Origin: Tumebacillus algifaecis
GTDB lineage: Bacteria; Bacillota; Bacilli; Tumebacillales; Tumebacillaceae
Assembly (NCBI RefSeq): GCF_002243515.1
Contig: NZ_CP022657.1
Location: forward strand, 2,223,001 to 2,287,000
Direction of reading: 5' to 3'
DNA length: 64,000 bases
The notes under the pieces are model-generated. The model was not told where the DNA came from and did no database searches. It saw only the letters and a program-made list of their open reading frames with translations. A program made the translations under genes and the position numbers. Each line of letters starts with the position of its first letter. Position 1 is the first letter of the stretch. Shown one piece after another: positions 7,548 to 15,156 of the stretch.

Positions 7548-8408
7548 ATGGTGAAGAGAATCGGCTGGATTGGAACCGGGGTGTTAGGTTCTGCTGTGGT
7601 CGCAAGGCTATTGGAACGGGGTTATGAGGTAGTTGTGTATAACCGGACCGTACAGAAAGCTGAGCAGTTGGGCGTTGCGGTCGCGAGTTCGCCTCGGGAA
7701 TTGGCTGAGACGTGTGATCTGTTGTTTTTGTGTGTGAAAGGTCAAGACGCGGCCGAATCGCTGCTGTTCGATCCCGAGCGTGGCGTAGTGGCCAGTGGTC
7801 GCAAGGGGCTGTGCGTGATCGATATGAGCACCGTGGCTCCGGAGTTCGCCGTTTCGTTGCATCAGCGATTGGAGGCGGCTGGACTTGATTATCTGGAAGT
7901 CCCGGTCTCCGGCGGGCGCGAAGGAGGGCGCAAGGGCACGCTTGGGGCGCTGGTCGCAGGTCGGGAAGAAGTGTTTGCACAGCAGCGCGATGTGTTAGGT
8001 GAACTGACGAGCAAGCTGCTGTATGTGGGAGAAGGCGGAAAAGCGCAACTGCTAAAAGTCTTGAACAACTTGGCGGAGAGCATTCATATGCTGGCGGCGG
8101 CTGAAGTGGCGGCGATCGGGAAACAGGCTGGGCTCGATCTAACGTTGATGCATGAGGCCCTCTCTTCAATGCGCGGCTATTCAACGTATATGGGCGTGCT
8201 GTTTGAACGGTTGATCAATCCAAGTGATGTGGTATCGACCTCTTTGGCGGTCAGGATCAAAGATTTGGATTTGGCCCATTCGTTGGCCGATCAATTCGAT
8301 GTTTCGATCCCGATGGGGGCGCTGGCTGAGCAGTTGTTTAAGCTGGCGGCGCAGCAACAAGGTGCCGCTCGCGACCAGACCGAATGTGTGAAACTCCTGC
8401 TGCCCTGA
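7548..8408 (+). CDS. Beta-hydroxyacid dehydrogenase family oxidoreductase
   Basis: A 286-residue NAD(P)-dependent enzyme of the 3-hydroxyisobutyrate dehydrogenase family. Rossmann motif GTGVLGSAV at residues about 8-16, the substrate stretch DMSTVAPE, EVPVSGG, and the catalytic lysine region GKAQLLKVLNN are all visible. ATG 7548 is preferred (AAGGGTGG 6 bases upstream) over GTG 7539. As last gene of the operon it may reduce the aldehyde made by the decarboxylase, by analogy with phosphonoacetaldehyde reductases in phosphonate pathways, although those are often iron alcohol dehydrogenases. Succinic semialdehyde, glyoxylate or tartronate semialdehyde reductase are alternatives. Confidence 0.8.
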   Translation: MVKRIGWIGTGVLGSAVVARLLERGYEVVVYNRTVQKAEQLGVAVASSPRELAETCDLLFLCVKGQDAAESLLFDPERGVVASGRKGLCVIDMSTVAPEFAVSLHQRLEAAGLDYLEVPVSGGREGGRKGTLGALVAGREEVFAQQRDVLGELTSKLLYVGEGGKAQLLKVLNNLAESIHMLAAAEVAAIGKQAGLDLTLMHEALSSMRGYSTYMGVLFERLINPSDVVSTSLAVRIKDLDLAHSLADQFDVSIPMGALAEQLFKLAAQQQGAARDQTECVKLLLP

Positions 8409-8513
8409 TCCTTTTTCGTTGCTGGTGCGAGAACGATTTCAGCCTCTGGAGCTACTACCAGTTGTTACGATAGATCGTTTGTGTCATGTCCTACATGCTG
8501 ACCGAAACAAAAG

Positions 8514-8550
8514 CTGCCCTCTTTGTGTAAAGCAAAGAGGGCAGTCCTTT
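8514..8550. terminator. Strong hairpin after the operon
   Basis: CTGCCCTCTTTG (8514-8525) pairs perfectly with CAAAGAGGGCAG (8533-8544) around 7 nt. The plus-strand tail is TCCTTT and the minus-strand tail TTTTGTTT, so it may work on both strands. Confidence 0.65.
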
Positions 8551-8559
8551 GTATGCGGG

Positions 8560-8586
8560 CCCTTGCTAAGCGAAAGGGTTTTTTCT
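8560..8586 (+). terminator. Second rho-independent terminator
   Basis: CCCTT (8560-8564) pairs with AAGGG (8574-8578), with an inner GC pair step, followed by TTTTTT. It backs up the hairpin 16 bases upstream. Confidence 0.65.
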
Positions 8587-8621
8587 GTTGTGTGTAGGTG
8601 CTGATCACATCACCGCTACGG

Positions 8622-8888
8622 TTACGCGATGCTAAACAGCAATCCAAAACAGGCCGCGTTCAAGAGGAAGGCGATGCCTGCCGATACCAAGATGCCTGGC
8701 ACCATGCCAGCTCGGCTCGGGTTGCGGCGAGCCCAGATGATCAGCGGGATCACATAGATCAATTGAACGACCCCGACGAGAAACACAACGGGGATGCCGA
8801 GTAACGTCACGAGAAGTTGGAAGAGATGTCCGACGATGACCAAGCCAAAGCCTAGAAAAAAATTAACAGTCGAATTGGGTTTTGCCAT
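8622..8888 (-). CDS. Small integral membrane protein
   Basis: An 88-residue protein, family not recognised. Three hydrophobic segments are visible (about residues 8-30, 33-52 and 63-87), with a positively charged WARRNPSRAG loop between the second and third. ATG 8888 is supported by AAGGAG eight bases upstream; the open frame extends further but without a ribosome site. It lies 156 bases downstream of the radical SAM gene on the same strand and may share its transcript. Confidence 0.7.
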   Translation of the reverse strand: MAKPNSTVNFFLGFGLVIVGHLFQLLVTLLGIPVVFLVGVVQLIYVIPLIIWARRNPSRAGMVPGILVSAGIAFLLNAACFGLLFSIA

Positions 8889-9044
8889 GCCTCTCGCTCC
8901 TTTATGAAATAATCTCCGAACCACGTGGAACGATGGAAAACGTGTGCGCAACATCCCCGCCACGAACACGATCGACGCGAAGTGGCGGCAGGATGAAGAT
9001 CGCACGTGCTGTAGAGGTCAGATGATGCAGTTTTGGCCGTGTTT

Positions 9045-10469
9045 TTAGGACTGCTGCTCCACTTGGATCGGTGTGCGTTCATCGCGAAGCTTCTGCAACA
9101 ACTCTTCTTTGTCGCCGCGATAAAACATGTTGTACGTGTCGAACGGAATGATCCTCCCGTCAGGATGAACGATGTGCACACACGATTTTTTGACCGAACG
9201 GACATCGAAGTTATGCGGATCGAGGAACTGCATGATCAACACGCGAAACACATTGTCATAGCTCAACTGCTCTGGCACAGCGACCAGCGGTAGGCAGCAG
9301 AGCAAATTTTTCAAAGACAGGGCTTGTGATTCGGGGGAGTGGGAGGTGGAGAAAAGTTCGAACACTCTGCTTTTCAGCGTCTCATCCTGCTCAAACACGA
9401 TCGTGTTGCGACCGCCCTGAAGGAGCACATCCGGGTTGATCAACCCGGTCAGCGGAATCACTTCATCGCCAAATTTTAATGCATAGCCCATCGCCAGCGA
9501 ATCGGGGTGGCAGGGGACCGGAATCATGTCTTTCGCCCCAAATACTTCCGATTGGTCGATGATGCTTTGGCGCACTTCGCTCAAGGTCAAGCGGTCGGTC
9601 GCCGGATCAAATTCCTCCAGACGCCCAGCCGCTTGAATCGGCTGAAACGTGACGCCGCGCACCGCGCGCTGCTTGAGGCCATATTGGATGATCGAGCCGA
9701 TCTCATGGTCGTTGAGTCCTTTTTTCAGCGTGACGACGAGCGTAGTGGAGATGTTGAACTCATTGAGATGCTCGATCGCCTTGCGCCGAATCTCCCGCAG
9801 ATCGGCCCCGCGCAGTTCGCGCAACACATCTTCCTCGAACGAGTCGAACTGTAAATAGATTTCAAAGCCCGGCGTATACGTGGCCAAACGTTTCACAAAC
9901 TCGCGGTCCTGAGCGATGCGAACGCCATTGGTGTTGAGCATGAGGTGTTTGATCGGCTTCGATTTGGCCAGGTCCAAAATTTCAAAAAACTGCGGATGGA
10001 TCGTCGGTTCACCGCCCGAAATTTGCACGATATCAGGCTCGCCCTCATTGCGCACGACCGCATCGAGCATGCGTTCGACCTCTTCGAGCGAGCGAACCTT
10101 GTCAACATGAGGAGAGGACTCCGCGTAGCAGATCGGGCATTGCAGGTTGCACTTTTCGATGATCTCGACCAGCGTCAAGCAGCTGTGCTGTTCATGATCC
10201 GGGCAGAGTCCGCAGTCGTACGGACAGCCGTATTTGATCGGCGTATTCCAGACCAGCGGCATCTCCGAGGGTTTGAGATATTCACGGCACAGCTTGTAAT
10301 ATTCGATATCGGTCGATATCAACACTTTCTCTGGACCATGGTGGAAGCAGTGCTTGTGGAGGTAGACCTTTTCGTCCTGAAAGATGACTTTTGCTTCAAC
10401 CTTACGAAAACAAGTGGCGCAGATGCTGTTGGTCAACTCATAAAACAGGTAGGGACGATTTTTCGGCAT
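9045..10469 (-). CDS. Radical SAM protein, MJ0619/tetraether-synthase (Tes)-like
   Basis: A 474-residue iron-sulfur enzyme. The radical SAM triad is CNLQCPIC (Cys107, 111, 114) and SGGEPT follows. N-terminal extra cysteines CATC (17, 20), Cys41, and CPYDCGLC (82, 86, 89) resemble the multi-cluster architecture of the archaeal MJ0619/Tes family, which couples lipid tails (Tes) and was earlier linked to pterin methylation. Which reaction the bacterial form performs is unknown. Its start overlaps the lgt-like gene by 32 bases with AAGGAG spaced 7 bases, so the two are translationally coupled; a lipid or lipoprotein substrate is a plausible inference. Confidence 0.8.
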   Translation of the reverse strand: MPKNRPYLFYELTNSICATCFRKVEAKVIFQDEKVYLHKHCFHHGPEKVLISTDIEYYKLCREYLKPSEMPLVWNTPIKYGCPYDCGLCPDHEQHSCLTLVEIIEKCNLQCPICYAESSPHVDKVRSLEEVERMLDAVVRNEGEPDIVQISGGEPTIHPQFFEILDLAKSKPIKHLMLNTNGVRIAQDREFVKRLATYTPGFEIYLQFDSFEEDVLRELRGADLREIRRKAIEHLNEFNISTTLVVTLKKGLNDHEIGSIIQYGLKQRAVRGVTFQPIQAAGRLEEFDPATDRLTLSEVRQSIIDQSEVFGAKDMIPVPCHPDSLAMGYALKFGDEVIPLTGLINPDVLLQGGRNTIVFEQDETLKSRVFELFSTSHSPESQALSLKNLLCCLPLVAVPEQLSYDNVFRVLIMQFLDPHNFDVRSVKKSCVHIVHPDGRIIPFDTYNMFYRGDKEELLQKLRDERTPIQVEQQS

Positions 10470-11208
10470 GAGTATTCTCCTTTTTCTGCCTTCTGATCAG
10501 CAAGATGTAATAGATCAACCCTGCGATGCAGGCGAGCTGGATGTTGTTGAGGATGAGGTAGGGGTGAGGCGTCGGTTTGATAAAGTCGATGACCAGCCGG
10601 AACCCCAAATATCCGATCATAAAAAACTGAAACAGCGCGCCGTTATGTAGTTGTGGACGCTTCCTTACCGCAATTAGCGCAGCACCCAGCACAGCCAAAA
10701 ACGCAATCTCATACAACTGTGTGGGATGGCGCAAGACCCCGTCTCCAAAATCGACTCCGGTAAACCATGTAGTTTCCGTTCCATAGGTGTGGTCGCTCAA
10801 ACCAGTGAGAAAACACCCGATGCGTCCGATCATCATCCCGAGGATCAGGGGCAAGGCAAAGTCATCTCCTGTCGAGCGCGTCCATCCGATCATCTTCTTG
10901 GCGATCTCCACTCCGATCAAGCCGCCGAGCAGCCCGCCGACGATCGTCTTTCCTTCCATTAAATAAACGAGATCATTCCATCGCTGCATCGTCTGCGCCG
11001 GATCTTCCAACCAATACAAGATCTTCGACCCTAACGCCGCGCCGACGATCGCCCCCGCGATCACATAGAGCGCTTTATCGACAGGAGTTCGTTCCTTGCT
11101 TCGGGTGTAGAGGTACACGCGAAAACCGATCATGTAGGCGAGCGTTTCAAAGAGGAAGTGCGGGTGAATGGTCAGTGAGCCAAGATGCAGGTAGACAGGA
11201 AAGGTCAT
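10438..11208 (-). CDS. lgt: Prolipoprotein diacylglyceryl transferase (Lgt) homologue
   Basis: A 256-residue polytopic membrane enzyme. Lgt transfers diacylglycerol from phosphatidylglycerol to the lipobox cysteine of prolipoproteins. The family signature is seen as GRIGCFLTGLSDH, with the essential-region RHPTQLYE and a central GKTIVGGLLGGLIG glycine-rich helix; seven or so membrane segments are apparent. The usual GRxGNFxNxE signature is altered (Cys-Phe-Leu-Thr), so it may be a specialised paralogue and the housekeeping lgt could be elsewhere. First gene of the minus-strand unit, with AGGCGGTGA before ATG 11208. Confidence 0.82.
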   Translation of the reverse strand: MTFPVYLHLGSLTIHPHFLFETLAYMIGFRVYLYTRSKERTPVDKALYVIAGAIVGAALGSKILYWLEDPAQTMQRWNDLVYLMEGKTIVGGLLGGLIGVEIAKKMIGWTRSTGDDFALPLILGMMIGRIGCFLTGLSDHTYGTETTWFTGVDFGDGVLRHPTQLYEIAFLAVLGAALIAVRKRPQLHNGALFQFFMIGYLGFRLVIDFIKPTPHPYLILNNIQLACIAGLIYYILLIRRQKKENTHAEKSSLPVL

Positions 11209-11238
11209 AGGTCACCGCCTGTTTCAAGTGATACTTTC

Positions 11239-11266
11239 AGTATAGTGAGGGCGAATCAAAATGCAA
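11239..11266 (-). promoter_or_regulatory. Promoter of the lgt-radical SAM unit
   Basis: Minus strand TTGCAT (11266-11261), 16-bp spacer, TATACT (11244-11239), about 30 bases before the lgt-like start. Confidence 0.6.
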
Positions 11267-11270
11267 GAAG

Positions 11271-11709
11271 AGTTCTGCCCAATTTGCAGAACTCCTTGAT
11301 TGCTAAGCAATTTATGATGCAAACCCTACTTATCGAATCGAGAAGAAGACAGTTGTTGCACCAAAGCAACTCGGGAAGGTGCCAGCTACCTGATCTCATT
11401 TTTGCACCTGAACTTCGGGTTATTTCCAAAGGGTAGAGGAGCAGTCGTTTGCAGGCTCGATTCCGGGAGCGGTTGATCGTCGGTAGTTTCGACGGCCGTA
11501 TGGTTGCGCTGGTAGATGAAACGCGCAATTGTTACGCTTGAGTACAAGGGGATTTTGAGCGGATCGGTAGCAAACGCCGCACAGGTAGGTTATGATCGAT
11601 TACGTGTAAAGATGAGTGTGTGATAGGACTGCGCAAGGAAGAACATGATCAAGGGTATAAAGGCTTTCGCTGGACCCCGATCAATTTGCATACATAAGGT
11701 GGGATTCTC
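11271..11709. other. Intergenic region between lgt and birA
   Basis: No convincing gene on either strand in about 440 bases. It holds a perfect inverted repeat AGTTCTGC (11271-11278)/GCAGAACT (11286-11293) just upstream of the lgt promoter, which could be an operator. The T-box GGTGG signature and known riboswitch cores were not seen. The only open stretches are short, without ribosome sites, and interrupted by stops. Confidence 0.4.
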
Positions 11710-12681
11710 ATGCAAGCAACGATTCTCCAAATGCTCCGTGAGCAACCGGGCGATTTTGTTTCTGGCGAAACGATGTGCAATTCGCTCGGCGTATCGCGAA
11801 CTGCGATTTGGAAACACATAAAAGAGTTGCAAGACGCAGGCTATCAGATTGAAGCGGTGCGAAATCGTGGATACCGCTTGCAAAGCTCGCCCGATCTGGT
11901 CACCGCAGTCGAACTTCGCGACGGCCTGTCCACGACCTTGCTTGGACAGAGCATCGTCTACCGCGAAACGATCGATTCGACCAACAACCTAGCACGAGAG
12001 CTCGCCAACAACGGGGCGATCGAAGGGACGCTCGTCATCGCCGACGAGCAGCAGCAAGGGAGAGGTCGTCGAGGACGGGATTGGTTTTCTCCGCCGCAGT
12101 CGGGGGTGTGGATGTCGCTGATCTTGCGGCCGGAACTGCCTTTGGCGCATGCGGCACAGATCACGCTGGTGACTGCGATTGCGCTGGCGAGGGCATTGAC
12201 CCGACTGACGGGCGTGCAAGCGGGCATCAAATGGCCGAACGATATCCTCTTCAATCAGAAAAAATGCTGTGGCATTTTGACGGAGATGCATGCGGAGTTC
12301 GATCAGATTCACCACCTCGTGCTCGGCATCGGCATCAATGTCAACATCCCGCAAGCCGACTTCCCTGCGGACATCGAGCACATCGCCACCTCGTTGCAAG
12401 CGGTCAAGGGCACGCCCATCGCGCGTGCAAAAGTTGTGCAGACCGTCTTGGAAGAACTGGAACCGCTCTACCGCCAATATGTTGCTGACGGCGGCTTCGG
12501 CACGCTTCGTGAGGAGTGGAAGGCGCACAACATCACGCTTGGCAACAACATCATTGCCCACACAGCGCAGGGTACGATCGAAGGGCGTGCACTCGACATC
12601 GACGAATTCGGTGTACTGCTGATCGAACTGCCGGACGGCGCGCATAAAAAGATCTACTCGGCTGACATCATGTTTACGTGA
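11710..12681 (+). CDS. birA: BirA, biotin protein ligase and repressor
   Basis: Bifunctional enzyme that activates biotin with ATP and attaches it to carboxylases, and that represses biotin genes. 323 residues: N-terminal winged helix (about residues 1-62, with SRTAIWKHIKELQ as recognition helix), catalytic domain with the biotinyl-AMP loop GRGRRGRDWFSP, KWPNDI and the conserved GIGINVN, and a C-terminal SH3-like domain. Ribosome site AAGGTGG lies 7 bases before ATG 11710. It stands in the conserved birA-panB order of Bacillus. Confidence 0.95.
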   Translation: MQATILQMLREQPGDFVSGETMCNSLGVSRTAIWKHIKELQDAGYQIEAVRNRGYRLQSSPDLVTAVELRDGLSTTLLGQSIVYRETIDSTNNLARELANNGAIEGTLVIADEQQQGRGRRGRDWFSPPQSGVWMSLILRPELPLAHAAQITLVTAIALARALTRLTGVQAGIKWPNDILFNQKKCCGILTEMHAEFDQIHHLVLGIGINVNIPQADFPADIEHIATSLQAVKGTPIARAKVVQTVLEELEPLYRQYVADGGFGTLREEWKAHNITLGNNIIAHTAQGTIEGRALDIDEFGVLLIELPDGAHKKIYSADIMFT

Positions 12682-12711
12682 TCGACATGTTTCAAGTGTA
12701 ATCGCGAATAC

Positions 12712-12748
12712 TATACAGACATTCCATTCCAATGTATACTGACATTGG
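12712..12748 (+). promoter_or_regulatory. Promoter with palindrome over the -10, upstream of panB
   Basis: TATACA (12712-12717), 17-bp spacer, TATACT (12735-12740). The -10 lies within an inverted repeat CCAATGT (12729-12735)/ACATTGG (12742-12748), and a further ACATT copy precedes it, so a repressor site is likely. Confidence 0.45.
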
Positions 12749-12870
12749 AGCCGGTATCATGAAAGTGAACTGTACTCCGTTTGCAACATGTAGCTCAAGA
12801 AATTTCAACTGAATCTGCTCTGAGCCGAATGCGGACCGAGACAGGACAAAGACAAACTCTTGTATCTGAC

Positions 12871-12913
12871 AGGACTCTTTGCGGCCTCTATCACGGCGTT
12901 AGGAGTCTTTTTT
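12871..12913 (+). terminator. Leader terminator or attenuator before panB
   Basis: AGGACTC (12871-12877) pairs with GAGTCTT (12903-12909), with an inner GCC/GGC step, ending in a run of T. It lies after the panB promoter candidate and before the panB ribosome site, so it could attenuate panBCD; it could also simply end birA transcripts. Confidence 0.5.
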
Positions 12914-12949
12914 GGCTTTTGGCAGACCACCGAATGGAGGAGTCTGACA

Positions 12950-13807
12950 ATGACAACCACAAAAGCAACGACGATCTCACTGCGGGCGATGAAAAAGGAA
13001 CAACGGAAGATCGTCATGCTCACCGCCTACGATTATCCGACAGCCCGCGTGGCGGAAGAGGGCGGAGCTGACATGATCCTTGTCGGCGATTCGCTCGGCA
13101 TGGTGGTACTGGGATATGACACCACATTGCCCGTCACAATGGAAGACATGATCCACCACACGAAAGCGGTTACACGCGGTTCGAAACACACGATGATCGT
13201 CACCGATCTGCCCTTCCTGTCCTATCACATCTCCACGCCAGAGACGGTGCGCAACGCAGGACGCTTGATCCAAGAGGGCTTTGCAGATGCGGTCAAACTC
13301 GAAGGCGGCCGCGAAGTGCTCGACCAAGTGCAGGCGATTGTGCGCGCCGGCATCCCGGTAGTGGGCCACATCGGACTGCAGCCGCAGATGGTCAACCAAC
13401 TCGGTGGCTTTAAAGTGCAAGGCAAAGACTACGAGAGCGCTCTGCGCATCTATGAAGACGCCTTGCTGCTACAAGAGGCCGGATGCTTCGCGATCGTCCT
13501 CGAATGTGTTCCGACCCCGCTAGCCCGCTTGATTTCCGAACACCTGACCATCCCGACAATCGGCATCGGGGCAGGAGAGGGCACCGATGGACAGGTGCTC
13601 GTCATTCATGACATGCTCGGCATCACCGACCGCTACCTGCCAAAGTTTGCGAAAAAATATGGCGAGCTGTTCACCGACATGACCACAGCTGTTGAAAGCT
13701 ATGTACAAGAAGTGCGCGATCACGTGTTTCCGGGCACTGAGCACGGCTTTAAAATGAATGACGATGTTTTGGAGAGACTACAGAACGAGATCACGCAGAG
13801 GAGCTAA
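12950..13807 (+). CDS. panB: PanB, ketopantoate hydroxymethyltransferase
   Basis: First step of pantothenate synthesis: transfers a hydroxymethyl group from methylene-tetrahydrofolate to 2-oxoisovalerate. 285 residues, normal length, with the Mg-binding VGDSLGMV and DMLG, substrate stretch VKLEGG and the GIGAG motif. ATG 12950 has GGAGGAG seven bases upstream; an upstream TTG-initiated extension (12860) would add a spurious hydrophobic N-terminus across the leader hairpin. Operon with panC and panD. Confidence 0.96.
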   Translation: MTTTKATTISLRAMKKEQRKIVMLTAYDYPTARVAEEGGADMILVGDSLGMVVLGYDTTLPVTMEDMIHHTKAVTRGSKHTMIVTDLPFLSYHISTPETVRNAGRLIQEGFADAVKLEGGREVLDQVQAIVRAGIPVVGHIGLQPQMVNQLGGFKVQGKDYESALRIYEDALLLQEAGCFAIVLECVPTPLARLISEHLTIPTIGIGAGEGTDGQVLVIHDMLGITDRYLPKFAKKYGELFTDMTTAVESYVQEVRDHVFPGTEHGFKMNDDVLERLQNEITQRS

Positions 13808-13815
13808 CAGCCGCA

Positions 13816-14673
13816 ATGATCATCGTCCATACGATTCAGGAGATCCGCAAATACGTGCGCGAACAACGCGCGAAAGGCCATACGATCGGTTTCGTGCCCA
13901 CGATGGGCTACTTGCATGACGGCCATCTGTCATTGCTTCGCGCAGCCAAAGCGCAATGTGAGACGGTCGTGATGAGTATCTTTGTCAACCCTTTGCAATT
14001 TGGGCCTAACGAAGACTTCGAACGTTACCCACGCGACTTAGAGCGTGATGCGAAGATGGCTGAACAGGCAGGTTGCCACATCATCTTCGCGCCCGATGTG
14101 AACGAAATGTATCCGCGCAGCAAGGGGAGCGTGCTCACCCGAGTTGAAGTGGATGAAGTCACCGTCCAGTTGTGCGGTGCCTCGCGCCCTGGCCATTTCC
14201 GCGGCGTGGCGACAGTCGTCTCCAAGCTGTTCAACATCGTCCAGCCGGACCAAGCGTTTTTTGGCATGAAAGATGCTCAGCAGGTCGCTGTTTTGCAAAC
14301 GATGGTCGATGACCTGAACATTCCGGTCGAGATCGTGCCCTGCCCGATTCTACGAGAAGTTGATGGCCTCGCGATGAGTTCCCGCAACGTCTTTCTTTCT
14401 GCGGATGAGCGTCAGCAGGCGCTCGTGCTCCATGCGTCTTTGCAGATGGCCGAGCGGATGGTGGCAGACGGGGTGCGCGATGTCGTGCAACTCAAACAGG
14501 CGATCCGCGAACAGATCCAAACAGCGCCGCTGGCCGATATCGACTATGTGGAAATTCTCAACTTCCGCGATCTTTCGCCGATCATGACCATCGACCAGCC
14601 CGCCTTGCTCGCCTTGGCTGTGCGCTTTGGCCAAACGCGGCTGATCGACAATATTGTCTTGAAAATTCGTTAG
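13816..14673 (+). CDS. panC: PanC, pantothenate synthetase
   Basis: Condenses pantoate with beta-alanine using ATP. 285 residues with the nucleotidyltransferase HIGH-like motif [22 protein letters not shown], the GMKDAQQ loop and the KMSKS-like MSSRN. Starts 8 bases after panB; the ribosome site is the GAGGAG overlapping the panB end, 12 bases away, a long spacing that suggests translational coupling. Confidence 0.96.
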   Translation: MIIVHTIQEIRKYVREQRAKGHTIGFVPTMGYLHDGHLSLLRAAKAQCETVVMSIFVNPLQFGPNEDFERYPRDLERDAKMAEQAGCHIIFAPDVNEMYPRSKGSVLTRVEVDEVTVQLCGASRPGHFRGVATVVSKLFNIVQPDQAFFGMKDAQQVAVLQTMVDDLNIPVEIVPCPILREVDGLAMSSRNVFLSADERQQALVLHASLQMAERMVADGVRDVVQLKQAIREQIQTAPLADIDYVEILNFRDLSPIMTIDQPALLALAVRFGQTRLIDNIVLKIR

Positions 14674-14699
14674 TCCCCCAGAAAAAGGAGATTCGGGTT

Positions 14700-15080
14700 A
14701 TGTTTCGTACGATGATGAAATCGAAAATTCACCGCGCGACGGTGACAGAGGCCAACCTCAACTATGTCGGATCGATCACGATCGATCAGGACATTTTGGA
14801 TGCGGTAGACATTTTAGAAAATGAAAAAGTGCAGATCGTCAACAACAACAATGGCGCTCGCTTGGAGACCTACGTGATCTCTGGTGCACGCGGTTCGGGC
14901 GTCATCTGTCTGAACGGCGCGGCCGCACGTCTTGTCCAACCAGGGGATACGGTGATCATCATCTCCTATGCGACCATGTCGGACGAAGAGGCGAGAAAAC
15001 ACCAACCTACCGTCGCGCTGATGGACCGAGAGAACAAAATCATCGACATGCTTAGCGAAACGCACGGTACGATCGTCTAA
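14700..15080 (+). CDS. panD: PanD, aspartate 1-decarboxylase
   Basis: Makes beta-alanine from aspartate for PanC. 126 residues, synthesised as a proenzyme that cleaves itself at Gly24-Ser25 (NYVGSIT) to create the pyruvoyl group on Ser25; the motif and the later NGAAAR stretch are intact. AAGGAG is 9 bases before ATG 14700. Confidence 0.96.
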   Translation: MFRTMMKSKIHRATVTEANLNYVGSITIDQDILDAVDILENEKVQIVNNNNGARLETYVISGARGSGVICLNGAAARLVQPGDTVIIISYATMSDEEARKHQPTVALMDRENKIIDMLSETHGTIV

Positions 15081-15102
15081 TTTAAAAATCTTGGATAAAA
15101 AT

Positions 15103-15156
15103 AGCCTCCCGCGCCTAAACTAGGAAGTAGTAAGTAGGGCATACGGGAGGCTTTTT
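15103..15156 (+). terminator. Terminator of panBCD whose 3' arm carries the next ribosome site
   Basis: AGCCTCCCG (15103-15111) pairs perfectly with CGGGAGGCT (15144-15152), then TTTTT. The GGGAGG of the 3' arm (15145-15150) is correctly spaced to serve as the ribosome site of the TPR gene, so folding would also block translation of that gene. Confidence 0.75.

Noticed and set aside
7525-8184. A 219-codon minus-strand frame rich in Pro, Arg and Ser
   Set aside because: Antisense to the dehydrogenase gene with composition of a reverse-frame artefact.
11294-11709. T-box or other riboswitch upstream of birA
   Set aside because: No GGTGG antiterminator core, specifier-stem pattern or terminator was found in this stretch.
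12860-12949. TTG-initiated N-terminal extension of PanB
   Set aside because: It would translate the leader hairpin into a hydrophobic stretch absent from PanB proteins, while ATG 12950 has an excellent ribosome site.
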